DNA of 64,000 nt from Latescibacteria bacterium UBA6620 (GCA_002433075.1 DJHM01000048.1:21414-85413); one strand, 5' to 3'. Shown: positions 25,816-35,948, counted from the first letter of the stretch. The notes: a model not told the origin generated them from the sequence alone. Translations and numbers: made by a program.

Positions 25816-27800
25816 CTACCATCCGTGCACCCAGTGTCCCTCATCCGGAAACCAGACGCCGTCCACAGCCGTCGACAGCGCGACCCCGAAAAGGTAACCC
25901 ACGATTAATCCGTACCACAGCGGCAGCGAGCGACGATACAGAAGAACCCCGCCGTACCGAATCACAACCAGCTTGATCACCCAGACCACGAAAAGGCTGA
26001 ACCCATACCGTCGTACCGGAAAGGCGAGCGCGGCCGGATGGAAGGGCCACCACGCCCATCAGTTTCGCACCTGTACTAGGACAATGGCTTCGACCAGACC
26101 CACTCCCCAGACGGCCCATTTCCCGAGATCGAAGAACGTGGTCTTCGTGCCTTCGATGATGGGCACCATTCGAACGAGCCTGGTCCAGTCGCCCAGATAG
26201 ATCGGACCGTTCATCCCGCCATCAACATAACCACGATACATCGAGTCGGCCGTCGTCACCACACAACCCACCACGTAAGCGACCGGGACGGCCAGCCAGA
26301 CGAGGGGATGGCGTCGAAAGTGGTTGCCCAGCGTGCGAAAGTAGTGGGGAATCGCCACCGTCCCGGTCAACCGTATCGGAATCCCGGCCAGACCGTTGTG
26401 ATTCACCATCCAGATCGCAGTGAGCGTTCCCGGCGACAGACTCGCCGTTCCTCCGAACTGCATCCATACGGTTCCCCCCTTGTCACCCGCGGTCCCAAGA
26501 TTCCCTCCCGGGGATAGGAAAGTGAAGCCGGTAGCAGCCGCATATTTGGCTACCCCGAAGAGCGCGATGAACATCAGAAGCAACTGAACCAGGGCCGCCC
26601 ACAGTTCCATCCCCGCCGCAACGCACCACCCTCCCAGGAACACGACGGACCCGATAAGTCCGAGCCACGCGGTCCGATACGTAACCGGCGTGCCTTCGTC
26701 CAACCGTCGGTCGACCTGCCTCGCCTGGCGATAGCTCTCCCTCAAATGGTCCCGGGATACCCAGACAGACCAACCCACGAGAAAAACGAGGGCACCGTGC
26801 GCCTCGAGCAGGAAGATCGTCGGGGCGCCCTCCTGTGGCCTTGAAGTCCAACCGAAAACCCTGTCTGGTTGATCAGACCTTCCTTGAAGATGTTGACAAT
26901 CTGGTAGGACCAGAAACTGAACAGAAGATCGAGGGGACAGAGATACGCGAGACCCATGATCACGGGTTGAATACGAAGAGAATAGTCGGGATAGTGGTAT
27001 CCCAGGGGGACGGACACACTCCTCCAATGGTCGAACAGTCTGATATGACCCATCGTGGGCACGAAATAGCCCGCGATGTTCCAACATAGAATCGCGGCCG
27101 CAATCGTGAAACCCGTCCAGAAAAGTCGGGAAGACATGACCGTGGGCAGTCGTTTTCCCGGCTCTTCGCGAAGCATGTCCGCGGGGAACGTGGCCATCGG
27201 GAAGGTCAGCCGCTCGATCTCGTTCCATTGTTTGAAGAACAGGACGCTGCCGAAGAATCCGGCCAACACAATCGACAGACTGCCCGCCGACCACCAGAAG
27301 ACGGGGCGCGCCCAGGGCTGCCACGGAATTTCCGTGTGGGGGGGCAAACCACTGAGGAGACCGCCAATGACCAGTGGGTTTCGATCGGGAAACAGCCAGG
27401 GAGTCAGAAAGGGTCCGACCACGTCACCGACGCGATTCTCGGGCGACGCCAGGTAGAAGGGCGCTGAGATGTTGCCCAGCATATATCCCGCCCATCCGGT
27501 TGTCGGAAGATTGCCGACCAGCCAGACCATGAAAAAAAGGGTCAGCATCTCCGTCCTGGACAGGGCGATCCGCGGCACCGTAAGCCGTAGCACCGTATTG
27601 ATACCGATCCACACGACGAAAGGAATCAAGGCCGATACCGGCATGTAGTTCTTGATCAGATTCCACCCGAAGTGGGTGATGTAGAATGTCATCCCCACGA
27701 TGGTCAGCACACCCAGAACAAGCGCCCTGACCGTCACCCCGTCCCGTTTAACCGACGATGGCTGGGGGTTGTCATGACTCTCTTTTGGCATAACGCTCAT
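25816..27800 (-). pseudogene. DUF6785/DUF6784 polytopic membrane protein, interrupted
   Basis: A roughly 660-residue relative of the intact protein at 30563-32566; both end with the same pattern (WFPDEGHWVHGW here, FFPGQGHMVHRW there). About 12 membrane helices are visible. Lesions: a one-base deletion near 26845 (VRALVLGVLTIVG... to TGFSVG, then continuing in another frame with SRPQEGAPTIFLLEAHGALV), and an in-frame TGA near 26059-26061 before WAWWPFHPAALAF. The family occurs in Planctomycetota, Verrucomicrobiota and Latescibacterota and may be transporters distantly related to OPT; function is unknown. The ATG at 27800 lies 35 bases after the flippase stop. Confidence 0.8.
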
Positions 27801-27834
27801 CACACGCTCTGTGCCTATTCGAAAGTCTGCCCGT

Positions 27835-29136
27835 CTACTGGGTGCCGGCAAGCTCCTGTGAAGACCCCCTCGTCACGCCCCATCGCACGGTCAACGCTTC
27901 TGCGCAGAATCCGCAGAACAAGGCTGCGATCCCCATCGTCGCGCCGGCAACGGACGTCGTCCCCAGAACAAGAAGCATCACCCAGGCTGCAGCCACACGC
28001 GCAGGCCCGCTCGGAGCAAGAGCCTTTGTTCTTCGAAGGACCAGCGCCTGTCCGTGGTAGTAGGTTCGTATGCTAACTGCCAGAGGAAAAAAGGTGTAGA
28101 TGTAGAGGGGGGCCACACACAGCAACGCAATCTCCGGGGTAACGCCAATCAGGTCCTCCAGGATCCACGTCATTACCGAGGGTATCCAGAACAACACGGA
28201 CGCCATCAGGAGTCCCATTGCCCCGCAACCGGCTGCAAAACGCCGGACGACCCGATCGTAGCCGGGCTCTTCCTGAAACGCGGGCGCCAGGCTCCGAAGC
28301 TCGTTGAGCCAACCGTAATGAATGTGTCCCAGCGCGTAGACTACGGTCAACGCCGCAAGGGCTTCTGTCGCATCGCTCCCCTGCGAAACGTAGAGGTTAA
28401 TCAGGGGCCGCGTGATTCCCTGCATCATCATGATGACCGCAAGGGGCCAGTAAAACCGAAAAATGGCCGCGAGCCCGATTGAAGGCCCATCATCCACCAA
28501 CGTCGGACGTACGAGTATGAGATGACCGATCAGAACCACGACCAGTTCTGCCAGACTCCCACCCAGTGTTGCAACTACGGGTAACAGCACCGGGCGATCC
28601 TGTACGAATTCTGCATCAATGAACAGAAAAATGACGGCAATCCGGACACCGATGCCGAGTAAACTGCTGGCACTCACCACCTCCGTTCTCCTCACCCGAG
28701 CCAGCAGGCCTGAATAGTAGCGTACCCAGCCGTTCACAACCGGGACAGGAGACATCGTCCACAGGGCGAATTTCACCTCCACAGCAAGTTCGGAATCGAT
28801 CTGGTGAAAGTCCCGTACGATCCAGGTTCCGAGCTCCGAGACACCCAACGTTCCTGTCAGGGTCGAAAGGGCAAGGCCGGTGGCGGTCACGGACCAGGTG
28901 ACCTGGCGCAGCTGGAGCTTATTCTCGACCAGGACGAGACCCAATTGCCGAGCCTGGTAGAGCGCACCTGTAAGAATCGTCATGAGACCAAGCGCGAGAC
29001 CGAAAGCGGCCAGCGTCTCGATCGCCCTCGGGACCCGAGCCATTCCCCCGTTCAAGAACTGGACGCTCAGTTCCTGAGCAGCCGTAGCCAGAACCAGCGG
29101 GAGCAGGAACCTGGCGAAGGCCATATAGAGATTCAT
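27835..29136 (-). CDS. MOP/MATE-like flippase membrane protein
   Basis: A protein of about 433 residues with roughly 12 membrane helices and no large soluble domain. The arrangement (FARFLLPLVLATAAQELSVQ at the start, FRFYWPLAVIMMMQGITRPL midway, a second six-helix half) resembles the oligosaccharide flippase/MATE superfamily. It might move lipid-linked sugars or drugs. ATG 29136 is chosen over TTG 29151 because the latter falls within the T-run of an intrinsic terminator on the same strand. The specific subfamily is unassigned. Confidence 0.65.
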   Translation of the reverse strand: MNLYMAFARFLLPLVLATAAQELSVQFLNGGMARVPRAIETLAAFGLALGLMTILTGALYQARQLGLVLVENKLQLRQVTWSVTATGLALSTLTGTLGVSELGTWIVRDFHQIDSELAVEVKFALWTMSPVPVVNGWVRYYSGLLARVRRTEVVSASSLLGIGVRIAVIFLFIDAEFVQDRPVLLPVVATLGGSLAELVVVLIGHLILVRPTLVDDGPSIGLAAIFRFYWPLAVIMMMQGITRPLINLYVSQGSDATEALAALTVVYALGHIHYGWLNELRSLAPAFQEEPGYDRVVRRFAAGCGAMGLLMASVLFWIPSVMTWILEDLIGVTPEIALLCVAPLYIYTFFPLAVSIRTYYHGQALVLRRTKALAPSGPARVAAAWVMLLVLGTTSVAGATMGIAALFCGFCAEALTVRWGVTRGSSQELAGTQ

Positions 29137-29150
29137 TTCCACGATTCCCA

Positions 29151-29176
29151 ACAGAAAACCCGCCTTACGGGCGGGT
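29151..29176 (-). terminator. Intrinsic terminator after the beta-propeller gene
   Basis: On the minus strand, ACCCGCC (29176-29170) pairs with GGCGGGT (29164-29158) around a five-base loop, followed by TTTTCTGT. It separates the operon ending with the beta-propeller gene from the flippase gene. Confidence 0.8.
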
Positions 29177-29274
29177 CACTCACCGGGGATGAGCTATGGG
29201 CGCCCACCCCAGATCCTTCCGAAAGTATCAACGCCACAATCCTCACCGGTTTGATCGATTGTTTCCACTGCACC

Positions 29275-30519
29275 TCAGTCCACCAGGTCACTCAGATCCG
29301 CCAGGTAGACCCTGCGAACTCCGTTGTCGCAGCCATTGAAGACCACGTGTCGATACGAACGGTCCCACGCTGGATGCGGATCGATGCGCAGTTCTCTTTT
29401 CGGACCCGGATACGGGGGATCGTTGTTGATTCGAACGATTGCCTCCTCCGTATGGGTAGCCGTATCGATCCATCTAATCGGAGTCGTTCCGTCCCCGTAG
29501 GCAAGACTCTCGTTCAGATAAACGTCCGTCAGAATGTGACGTCCGTTCGGATGCAGCGTGGGATGCCCGGAACCCGCGACAGTGGTCAGGACGTGCAAAT
29601 CGCTCCCATCGTGGTTCACCTGAATCAGCGAGAGCGGTCCATCTGCACTCATCCTCAGGTTCATCGTCACTGAAGTACCGTCCGGTCCCCAATCGGGGTG
29701 GTGTCCACCGAGAGCCCACATCTCTTCCCCTACCGCAACCCGAAGGTCCGATCCGTCCGCGCGCATCGTCACCACGCTCCGTCGTTCGGGTGCACAGCCA
29801 TCCGGAACAAGACACCGGCAGACCAGCATCAGCCGATCCCCACCCCGGTTCCACTTCACGTGGAAACCATACCACCCTCGACCCTCGTAGAGTGAAGGGT
29901 CGTAGGCAGGAATCGCTCGCTCGAAAATATCTTTGAAGCTGACCAGCAACCGTGTCTCTCCCGTCAACAGGTCCGTCACCGACAGCCCATCGTCCTCGAC
30001 CGGCCCTTCGTTGAGGTGCACCCGGTCGGTGGGAACATGTACGCCGTATCCTTTCTGAGTAAGCCCGGTCCGCCGGAGGCACGTACTCGCCACGTGGTTA
30101 CCATCACGCGAGGCCGCATAGACCGTACCCGACAGGTTCTCGCTTTCGCCTGAAGCGGGATCCATCATCACGCCGAAGGGCCGCCAGCTCTCGATGTCCA
30201 CATCGTTGAAAAAGAGCTGGGTGTCGTCCGCCCCCCACTGAACGTGCGCACCCATCTGTGTGTCCCCTCCCCGTGTTTCCGCGACCACACGCTGGTCCCC
30301 TTTCAGGAGGTCGACGACAACGATATCCGCCCGATCGCCCGGTGAGGGGAGTCGGTCTTCCGCGTGGAGCCGTGTCAATCCCACGTAGCGTCCTGACGGA
30401 CTGATCGAGGAGACATCGAAAAAGCGATGGATGCACCCGTCAAGGTCAGGAGTGATGCACCGGACCGGGACTTTAGGATTGAATCGGGTATAGTGTGGAA
30501 AGCGGTCGGAAACCTGCAT
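29275..30519 (-). CDS. Cytosolic beta-propeller, oligogalacturonate-lyase/TolB-like
   Basis: A 414-residue protein made of repeated propeller blades (SPSGRYVGLTRL, VQWGADDTQLFFNDV, HPDWGPDGTSVTMNL, HPTLHPNGRHILTDVY, HPAWDRSYRHVVFNG). The pattern fits oligogalacturonate lyase-type or TolB-type WD40-like propellers. No signal peptide is visible, so it is probably cytoplasmic. Oligogalacturonate lyases use Mn2+ with His/Gln ligands; several HP and HV motifs could serve, but activity is not established. The ATG at 30519 is seven bases from GGAG; a GTG lies three bases upstream. It is the last gene of the operon. Confidence 0.7.
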   Translation of the reverse strand: MQVSDRFPHYTRFNPKVPVRCITPDLDGCIHRFFDVSSISPSGRYVGLTRLHAEDRLPSPGDRADIVVVDLLKGDQRVVAETRGGDTQMGAHVQWGADDTQLFFNDVDIESWRPFGVMMDPASGESENLSGTVYAASRDGNHVASTCLRRTGLTQKGYGVHVPTDRVHLNEGPVEDDGLSVTDLLTGETRLLVSFKDIFERAIPAYDPSLYEGRGWYGFHVKWNRGGDRLMLVCRCLVPDGCAPERRSVVTMRADGSDLRVAVGEEMWALGGHHPDWGPDGTSVTMNLRMSADGPLSLIQVNHDGSDLHVLTTVAGSGHPTLHPNGRHILTDVYLNESLAYGDGTTPIRWIDTATHTEEAIVRINNDPPYPGPKRELRIDPHPAWDRSYRHVVFNGCDNGVRRVYLADLSDLVD

Positions 30520-30562
30520 CACGGTTCTCCGGATTCACGATCCCATGAGATGCACACAGAGG

Positions 30563-32566
30563 TTACCACCGGTGAACCATATGACCCTGACCGGGGAAGA
30601 AAATCCAGTCTACGACGAAGACCAGTGCAACCCCACTCACGTAACCCAGCATCATTCCCTGGGTAAACGGAACGGATCTGCGAAACGCGCCGATCCCACC
30701 GATTCTGAGCAGGACAGCTTTCACGCACCAGGTCACGAACACCGTGAATACCTGGTTCCTCAGAACGCCAGTCGTGAAAATCGTCAGCCCGATCGGGCTC
30801 AACGGCCACCACAGAAAGCGACGACGAAGCAGGGCGCAGACGGCGGCGATGATCGCTCCGACACCGAAGAAACCCGCTCGCGTCCAGTCGGGTCCGAACG
30901 GCGATTGCAGCATCGACACGACGGTGGAGTAGATCCTTCGGTTTCCCGCATTGAACGTGTAGACGTTGAAGTTGTAAGCCCCGTAGTCGTAGGCAAGATG
31001 GATTGTATAAATGGCGGACACGATCAGGGAGAGTACCATCCCCACCACGGTTGCCCAGAACAACGTACGTGCTCGAATACGCAAGGTGGCGCCCAGACGT
31101 GCAATGTGTGCGAGCGTCGAAGCCCCGAACGTATTGCCCAGTCCAAACGAGGCGTAGGAAACTGACAGCGCGCCCGCATCCGTTGGAGACATCGAGGCAA
31201 TGCCCAACGATCGGAACGTGAAGGTCTGGGGCGTAATCGGCATCCGTGCATAGAGCAGACCCGTCTCTGCGACAAACCGCGTGACGCCGACAGTCATCAA
31301 CACGAGCGCGAACAGATACACCGCTGCCACGTGAAAGCTCATGCCGCTCCTGCAAAGCCAGACATAGAGATATAAAAGGGCCCCGCTTCCCCCAATCACC
31401 GCGGATCGATACCCCATCATCTCGTTGTGATCGTCCAACGAAGAGTCCCGACCGATCGCCTTGTACAGAACGCGCCGCAATTGCTCCCGCGCAACCCACA
31501 GACTCGTGAGCGTAAACAGCAAGAAGGCGCCCATGGCTTGCCAACCCAGCGCGGCTCCGCCTCTCGAGCCCCAGATGTCCGACTTGCCGATTGTAAACCC
31601 GATACGGTCGAACAGACCGATCTGCAACGTACCGACCACGTAGAAGAACCAGAGGCTGAACAGTACGTCCAGATTCGCAAAGTAGGCGGGCCCCATCACG
31701 AACGGATTCAGTTTGGCCGAAATCGTCGGGAAACCCCGGCCCAACTGGACTTGACGTGCCTCCAGCAGAGACAGATGAGGCACTGCGTGCCAGAAATATC
31801 CCAAGACATTCCAGGCCATCGTCAGAAACGGAAGACCGAATCCGATCCAGAACAGGGGACTCTGAACCAGCGCGTAGCGCCCTGCCCCTCCATCTTCTTC
31901 CGTCATCACCAGTGGGCCCTCCGCCAGCGGAAACGGCAGACGCTCGTGCTCTACCCACTGAGACCTGAGGACGGAAACCAGGGCGACGCTCAAAAGGGCC
32001 AGAGCCAGGAGGAAAGTGCCCCACCAGGCCAGCGGCCCCACCCACGCGTCCCACGGAATGCCCGAGCCCGGTGGCTTGCCCTCGAAAAACCACGTCATCT
32101 GATCCGAGCGGTTGCTCGGAACCGCCCACGTCGGCAGGGCACCGGGCAGGTACTCTCCCCATCGGTTCTCCGGTGTCGTGTAATAGTGGGGCGCCGCAAT
32201 GCCTCCGAGCAGAAGTCCCATAAAGTTGGCCGCCGGGATCGACCCTCCGATCCACACCATAGCCAGAATGACGACCAATTCGCATCGAACCAGGGCCCAC
32301 CGCCGGGAGAACCGTCCCAGCACGCCATTCAACGGCCAGACGACGGTCGCGAACACGATCATCGTGGCCATCGGCAGATGGCCGAACACCATTCTGGAGG
32401 AGTGCACGATGTAACCGGAGTATGCGGGCAACCAGTTCACCAGCACCGTTGCACACACACCCAACACAAAGGCACGAAGCCGAACGGAGTGGTTCTCTTT
32501 TAGGTTCGCGGAAGTCTGCAACTGTTCGAACAGTGGGGTCACGCCAGGTCCAGAGACCGGACGCAA
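30563..32566 (-). CDS. DUF6785/DUF6784 polytopic membrane protein, intact
   Basis: A 667-residue membrane protein with about 12 helices. It shows the family elements TTPENRWGEYLPGALPTWAV after the third helix, a mid-protein IPWDAWVGPLAWW, and a conserved end WIFFPGQGHMVHRW. The broken paralogue at 25816-27800 shares this layout. Transport function is suspected from topology, not shown. The start is uncertain: TTG at 32566 gives the longest form, and a GTG at 32542 is possible. It lies 10 bases after the CPBP-toroid gene and 43 bases before the propeller gene. Confidence 0.8.
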   Translation of the reverse strand: MRPVSGPGVTPLFEQLQTSANLKENHSVRLRAFVLGVCATVLVNWLPAYSGYIVHSSRMVFGHLPMATMIVFATVVWPLNGVLGRFSRRWALVRCELVVILAMVWIGGSIPAANFMGLLLGGIAAPHYYTTPENRWGEYLPGALPTWAVPSNRSDQMTWFFEGKPPGSGIPWDAWVGPLAWWGTFLLALALLSVALVSVLRSQWVEHERLPFPLAEGPLVMTEEDGGAGRYALVQSPLFWIGFGLPFLTMAWNVLGYFWHAVPHLSLLEARQVQLGRGFPTISAKLNPFVMGPAYFANLDVLFSLWFFYVVGTLQIGLFDRIGFTIGKSDIWGSRGGAALGWQAMGAFLLFTLTSLWVAREQLRRVLYKAIGRDSSLDDHNEMMGYRSAVIGGSGALLYLYVWLCRSGMSFHVAAVYLFALVLMTVGVTRFVAETGLLYARMPITPQTFTFRSLGIASMSPTDAGALSVSYASFGLGNTFGASTLAHIARLGATLRIRARTLFWATVVGMVLSLIVSAIYTIHLAYDYGAYNFNVYTFNAGNRRIYSTVVSMLQSPFGPDWTRAGFFGVGAIIAAVCALLRRRFLWWPLSPIGLTIFTTGVLRNQVFTVFVTWCVKAVLLRIGGIGAFRRSVPFTQGMMLGYVSGVALVFVVDWIFFPGQGHMVHRW

Positions 32567-32576
32567 ATTTCGCGGT

Positions 32577-34856
32577 TCAGAAGTAGCACACGGGATCGTC
32601 CTCGATCACATCGTCACGGCCATCCTCGATCGCACACAGACGTAGCAGTGAAACGGCGAGGTCGGACGAGCCACCTCGATTGCTGTAGGTCTCCCAGCCC
32701 GTCCTCACCGAATCCCGGTAGTGCGGGACGGTAGGCGGCCCGCAGACGAACCATCCATCCCGGTAGTAGTGTCGAAAAGCGTGCTCGGCCATCGTCCGGG
32801 CACCCTCCAGGTATCGGTCGTGTCGTGTCGCCACATACACGTTCGTCCAGGCGCCGATGGCCTGCCCCAGCAACCCAGCCGAAATCTCCCGGGGTTCGTC
32901 TTGCTCGAATCGTTCAAGCGCGAACAGAGGCTCGAATCGATTGAATGCCTCGAGAAGGTCGGGCTCCATTGTCACCTTGTAGGCGTAGGCCAGTCCGATC
33001 GGTGCTCGGAGCCCCACCACCCCACTCGAACGTTCCGTCTCTTCGCTCTGGGGCGTCACCTGCCAGCCCTCTGTCACCGGATCGAACAACGGGGACCCGG
33101 TCAGAACGTTGAAGGTGGCGAAGAAGTGCCCCTGGTCCGTCACATCGAACCGGTTCGTGAAGGAGCGGATGTAGGAGAGCGCGTGGTCTCGGAACGCCGT
33201 ATCGCTTGTGTCACCCATCAGACGTTGCGCGTGCAACAGGTTGCAGGCAAGCCAGTACATCGGTCCAAGGGATTCGGTCCGGTTCGCGCGTTTTTGAAGC
33301 ATCGGATCGGATTGGACATCCACGAAAGCGGGATCCGCAGGGCAGGCAGCGAGGAGACCTGTTTCCACGCTCCTCAACGACCACAGGTAGTCCGCCATCG
33401 TGCGAGCCCAAGTCAGGTAGGTCGTGTCGAGCGTCTGCTTGTAGAGAAAGGTCCATGCGACGATCCAGGCGCCCGCGGAAGAATTCACACAGTGGGGGAT
33501 CCTGTCTGGCGGGAAATGGCGATCGAAGGCGAGTGAACGATCCTCATCGATGATATGCTTGCGGAGGGCCACAATTTGTCGGCCGACAGCCACCGGATCG
33601 ATCTCGTACATCCGTTCCCACAGAGGCAGGGCGATCTTGAACTCTCCGTGGCCTTCAATCGCGTCCTCTTCGAACACATCGTAGCCGCGATGGTCGCCCC
33701 ACGGAAAGTAGCCTGAGGGTAGCGGAAGATGTTCGAGGTAGTAGCTCAGATAGTCATCCGCCGCAGAAGCATACCGGCGATCGTCGACGAAGTCCGTCAG
33801 CCCGTAGAGCAGCCTGAGCAGGCCCCCGTCAAACTGCAGATTGTTCGTGCGCGGACCCGCGCCACCACGGCGATCCGACGCGTACAAAGAAGTCGTCTCT
33901 AAAGGCGGGCGACTCGTTGCGATGTCCAGCTGACTCACGAAGAGGGGTGAGTGCGCTTCGCCGTAGCTGTCGCGGGCCTTCTCGAGAAGCAGGTCCGCGT
34001 AGCTGCGGATGGACGAAAGCCAGGACCCGATCGGAATCGGCCGCCCTCCCCGCAAGACACGATCCGTCGAGGACAATCCCAGCAGAAGAAGGAGCGCGCC
34101 GAGCGCATCCATCCAGAGAGGTTGGAAGTAAACCGATCCTTCAGGATCGTCCGTCAATCCCGGAATTTCGAATCCCAGAACACCGTAGAGCAGAATCGGG
34201 ATTCCGTTGAAGAACGCGTGACCGAACAGACACGGGGTCAGGGAGCGTGTGCGAACGAACCACCACCCGAAAATCGCCCCTACGGCTGTCGCGCCGGGAA
34301 GCTGCCACGGGTTGAGATGAAACACGCCGAACAGGACAGCCGACAGAAGGATCGCACGTCGCGTGGAGTAGTGGGCGAGGTAGCCCCGAAGGATCACTCC
34401 CCTGAAGAGAAGCTCTTCGGTCACAGGGGCAACGATCATCCCGACGAAGATCGTAAAGAGAATGTGCGATTCGCCCGCGATCAGCCGGACGAAAGAATCT
34501 CTGACTGCCTCCGGCACAGGCATCACCGACTGGATCAGATTGTCCAGTTCGGAAACCAGGAGCACGCATCCAAGGAGCGTCATCGTCATGCCGGGGAGCA
34601 GAGACGCCGGCATCGGTCGGATCGGCAGGATAAAGCGCCACGACATCCCGCTGCGTCTGACCCCCATGCGTATGCCGTATCCCAGGGCCGCGAGGTTTAC
34701 GAAACTCAGGAACAGGGGATGACCCGGCACCCAATCCGCGTCCATTCCCATCGCCGTGATCCCGATCGGGAAAGAAACCAGGGTCATCACGAGCACAACG
34801 ACCACGAGAAGCCAGACCGAATCCGAAAGGTTCGGATAGACAGGTGTGAGTGACAC
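32577..34856 (-). CDS. CPBP-family intramembrane protease fused to an (alpha/alpha)6 toroid glycosidase-like domain
   Basis: A 759-residue fusion in one uninterrupted frame. Residues 1-265 are a CPBP (Abi/Rce1-type) domain of about eight helices with the metal motifs EELLFRG (147-153), FGVFHLN (His180) and HAFFNG (His213). Residues about 280-750 form an all-helical toroid like secreted pectate-lyase or six-hairpin glycosidases (ADLLLEKARDSYG, LRLLYGLTDFVDDRRYASA, YFPWGDHRGYD, LAYAYKVTMEPDLLEAF, VATRHDRYLEGARTMAEHAF). RVLRGGR after the last helix suggests the toroid faces the cytoplasm (positive-inside rule). GTG start lies three bases after the glycosyltransferase stop. I know no described protein with this pairing. 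Confidence 0.82.
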   Translation of the reverse strand: MSLTPVYPNLSDSVWLLVVVVLVMTLVSFPIGITAMGMDADWVPGHPLFLSFVNLAALGYGIRMGVRRSGMSWRFILPIRPMPASLLPGMTMTLLGCVLLVSELDNLIQSVMPVPEAVRDSFVRLIAGESHILFTIFVGMIVAPVTEELLFRGVILRGYLAHYSTRRAILLSAVLFGVFHLNPWQLPGATAVGAIFGWWFVRTRSLTPCLFGHAFFNGIPILLYGVLGFEIPGLTDDPEGSVYFQPLWMDALGALLLLLGLSSTDRVLRGGRPIPIGSWLSSIRSYADLLLEKARDSYGEAHSPLFVSQLDIATSRPPLETTSLYASDRRGGAGPRTNNLQFDGGLLRLLYGLTDFVDDRRYASAADDYLSYYLEHLPLPSGYFPWGDHRGYDVFEEDAIEGHGEFKIALPLWERMYEIDPVAVGRQIVALRKHIIDEDRSLAFDRHFPPDRIPHCVNSSAGAWIVAWTFLYKQTLDTTYLTWARTMADYLWSLRSVETGLLAACPADPAFVDVQSDPMLQKRANRTESLGPMYWLACNLLHAQRLMGDTSDTAFRDHALSYIRSFTNRFDVTDQGHFFATFNVLTGSPLFDPVTEGWQVTPQSEETERSSGVVGLRAPIGLAYAYKVTMEPDLLEAFNRFEPLFALERFEQDEPREISAGLLGQAIGAWTNVYVATRHDRYLEGARTMAEHAFRHYYRDGWFVCGPPTVPHYRDSVRTGWETYSNRGGSSDLAVSLLRLCAIEDGRDDVIEDDPVCYF

Positions 34857-34859
34857 CGA

Positions 34860-35948
34860 TCACGCCCCGTCCAAGATGTTCACATACACCTCGCCCGTAC
34901 GCGACCAGGAATATTCCCTTAGCACGTAGTCACGCGCCGCCTTGCGAGACGATGTCTTTTCTTCATCGGACTGGTTCAGGCACGTTCGGATGCAGTCCGT
35001 AAATGCGGCGTAGTCCTCAGGCGGGATCAGGTGTCCCCCTTCCCGAACACTCTCCGTCAATGCGTCGACCGCGAAGGCGACGACGGGAAGTCCCTCGTAC
35101 ATCGCCTCGAGCGGCGCGAGCCCGTAGCCTTCCGCATCGTTCGGGATGGCTATGTTAGGCATCACGAACAGATCACACGCTCGTCTCAACATCGTCGTCG
35201 TATCGTTGTCCACCCTGCCGAGGATCCAGACCCTGTTCATCAACCCGAGGCGTGAAACCACGTCCCGGACTGCGTCGTGTTCCGGGCCTTCTCCACAGAT
35301 CACCACATACACGTCCTTCAGTCGCGGAACGACCTGTTCGACGAAGGGCACGATGCCTTTCCTTAGAATCTGTCGCCCGATGCTCAGCAGCACGCGATCT
35401 TCTCCGAACCGGATACCGTGATCCGCTTCGAACGTCCCACGCAGTAGCTCGTATCGGTCGTCCTCCAGCGCATCCGGTTCGATCCCGTTGTAGGTGATCC
35501 TGATTTGTGTCTCGCTGACTCCTGCTGCAACGGCAAGTTCGCCCGTGTTCTTGCTGACGACGCAGACACGATCGCACGTCCGGCTGCCCCGGCGGATCAA
35601 TTGGCTGAAAAACGACTCTCCCAGCGCTATCTCTGCGCCGTGAATCGTCACGATCAGGCGAGCGGAGGTAAACGGTCTCAAATACGGTGCCAGGCACGCT
35701 GTCACGCCATCCGCGAAGTAAATGACATCGGGACGCCAGACAGCACATCGCCAGAGAGAGCGGAGATACGTCAGCGGAATAAACCAGGCGAGGTGAACCA
35801 GCGGGTCGGGTCGGAGCGCGATCAGATGAACCTCTCGCCCGGCGCTCACCAGATGGCGGTGCAGATGGAAGGCAAACCGCTGGATCCCCCCAACGCTGGG
35901 CGGAAACCTGCGCGTCAGGAAAAGAATACGATCGGCTCGTTCAGCCAA
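34860..35948 (-). CDS. Glycosyltransferase family 4
   Basis: A 362-residue GT-B enzyme. The N-terminus LFLTRRFPPSVGGIQRFAFH is typical of GT4. The donor-site E-x7-E motif is EGYGLAPLE near residue 277, preceded by LLSIGRQILRKGI and GRVDNDTTTMLRRACDLFV. It would transfer a sugar from a nucleotide donor to a glycan or lipid. The TTG start at 35948 has a strong GGAGG four bases upstream. It heads the minus-strand operon with the CPBP-toroid, DUF6785 and propeller genes. Confidence 0.9.
   Translation of the reverse strand: MAERADRILFLTRRFPPSVGGIQRFAFHLHRHLVSAGREVHLIALRPDPLVHLAWFIPLTYLRSLWRCAVWRPDVIYFADGVTACLAPYLRPFTSARLIVTIHGAEIALGESFFSQLIRRGSRTCDRVCVVSKNTGELAVAAGVSETQIRITYNGIEPDALEDDRYELLRGTFEADHGIRFGEDRVLLSIGRQILRKGIVPFVEQVVPRLKDVYVVICGEGPEHDAVRDVVSRLGLMNRVWILGRVDNDTTTMLRRACDLFVMPNIAIPNDAEGYGLAPLEAMYEGLPVVAFAVDALTESVREGGHLIPPEDYAAFTDCIRTCLNQSDEEKTSSRKAARDYVLREYSWSRTGEVYVNILDGA

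Noticed and set aside
30519..32456. A 645-codon minus-strand frame overlapping the DUF6785 gene
   Set aside because: It lies in another frame of the same strand, is Arg-rich with no family motifs, while the 30563-32566 frame has clear membrane helices and a paralogue.
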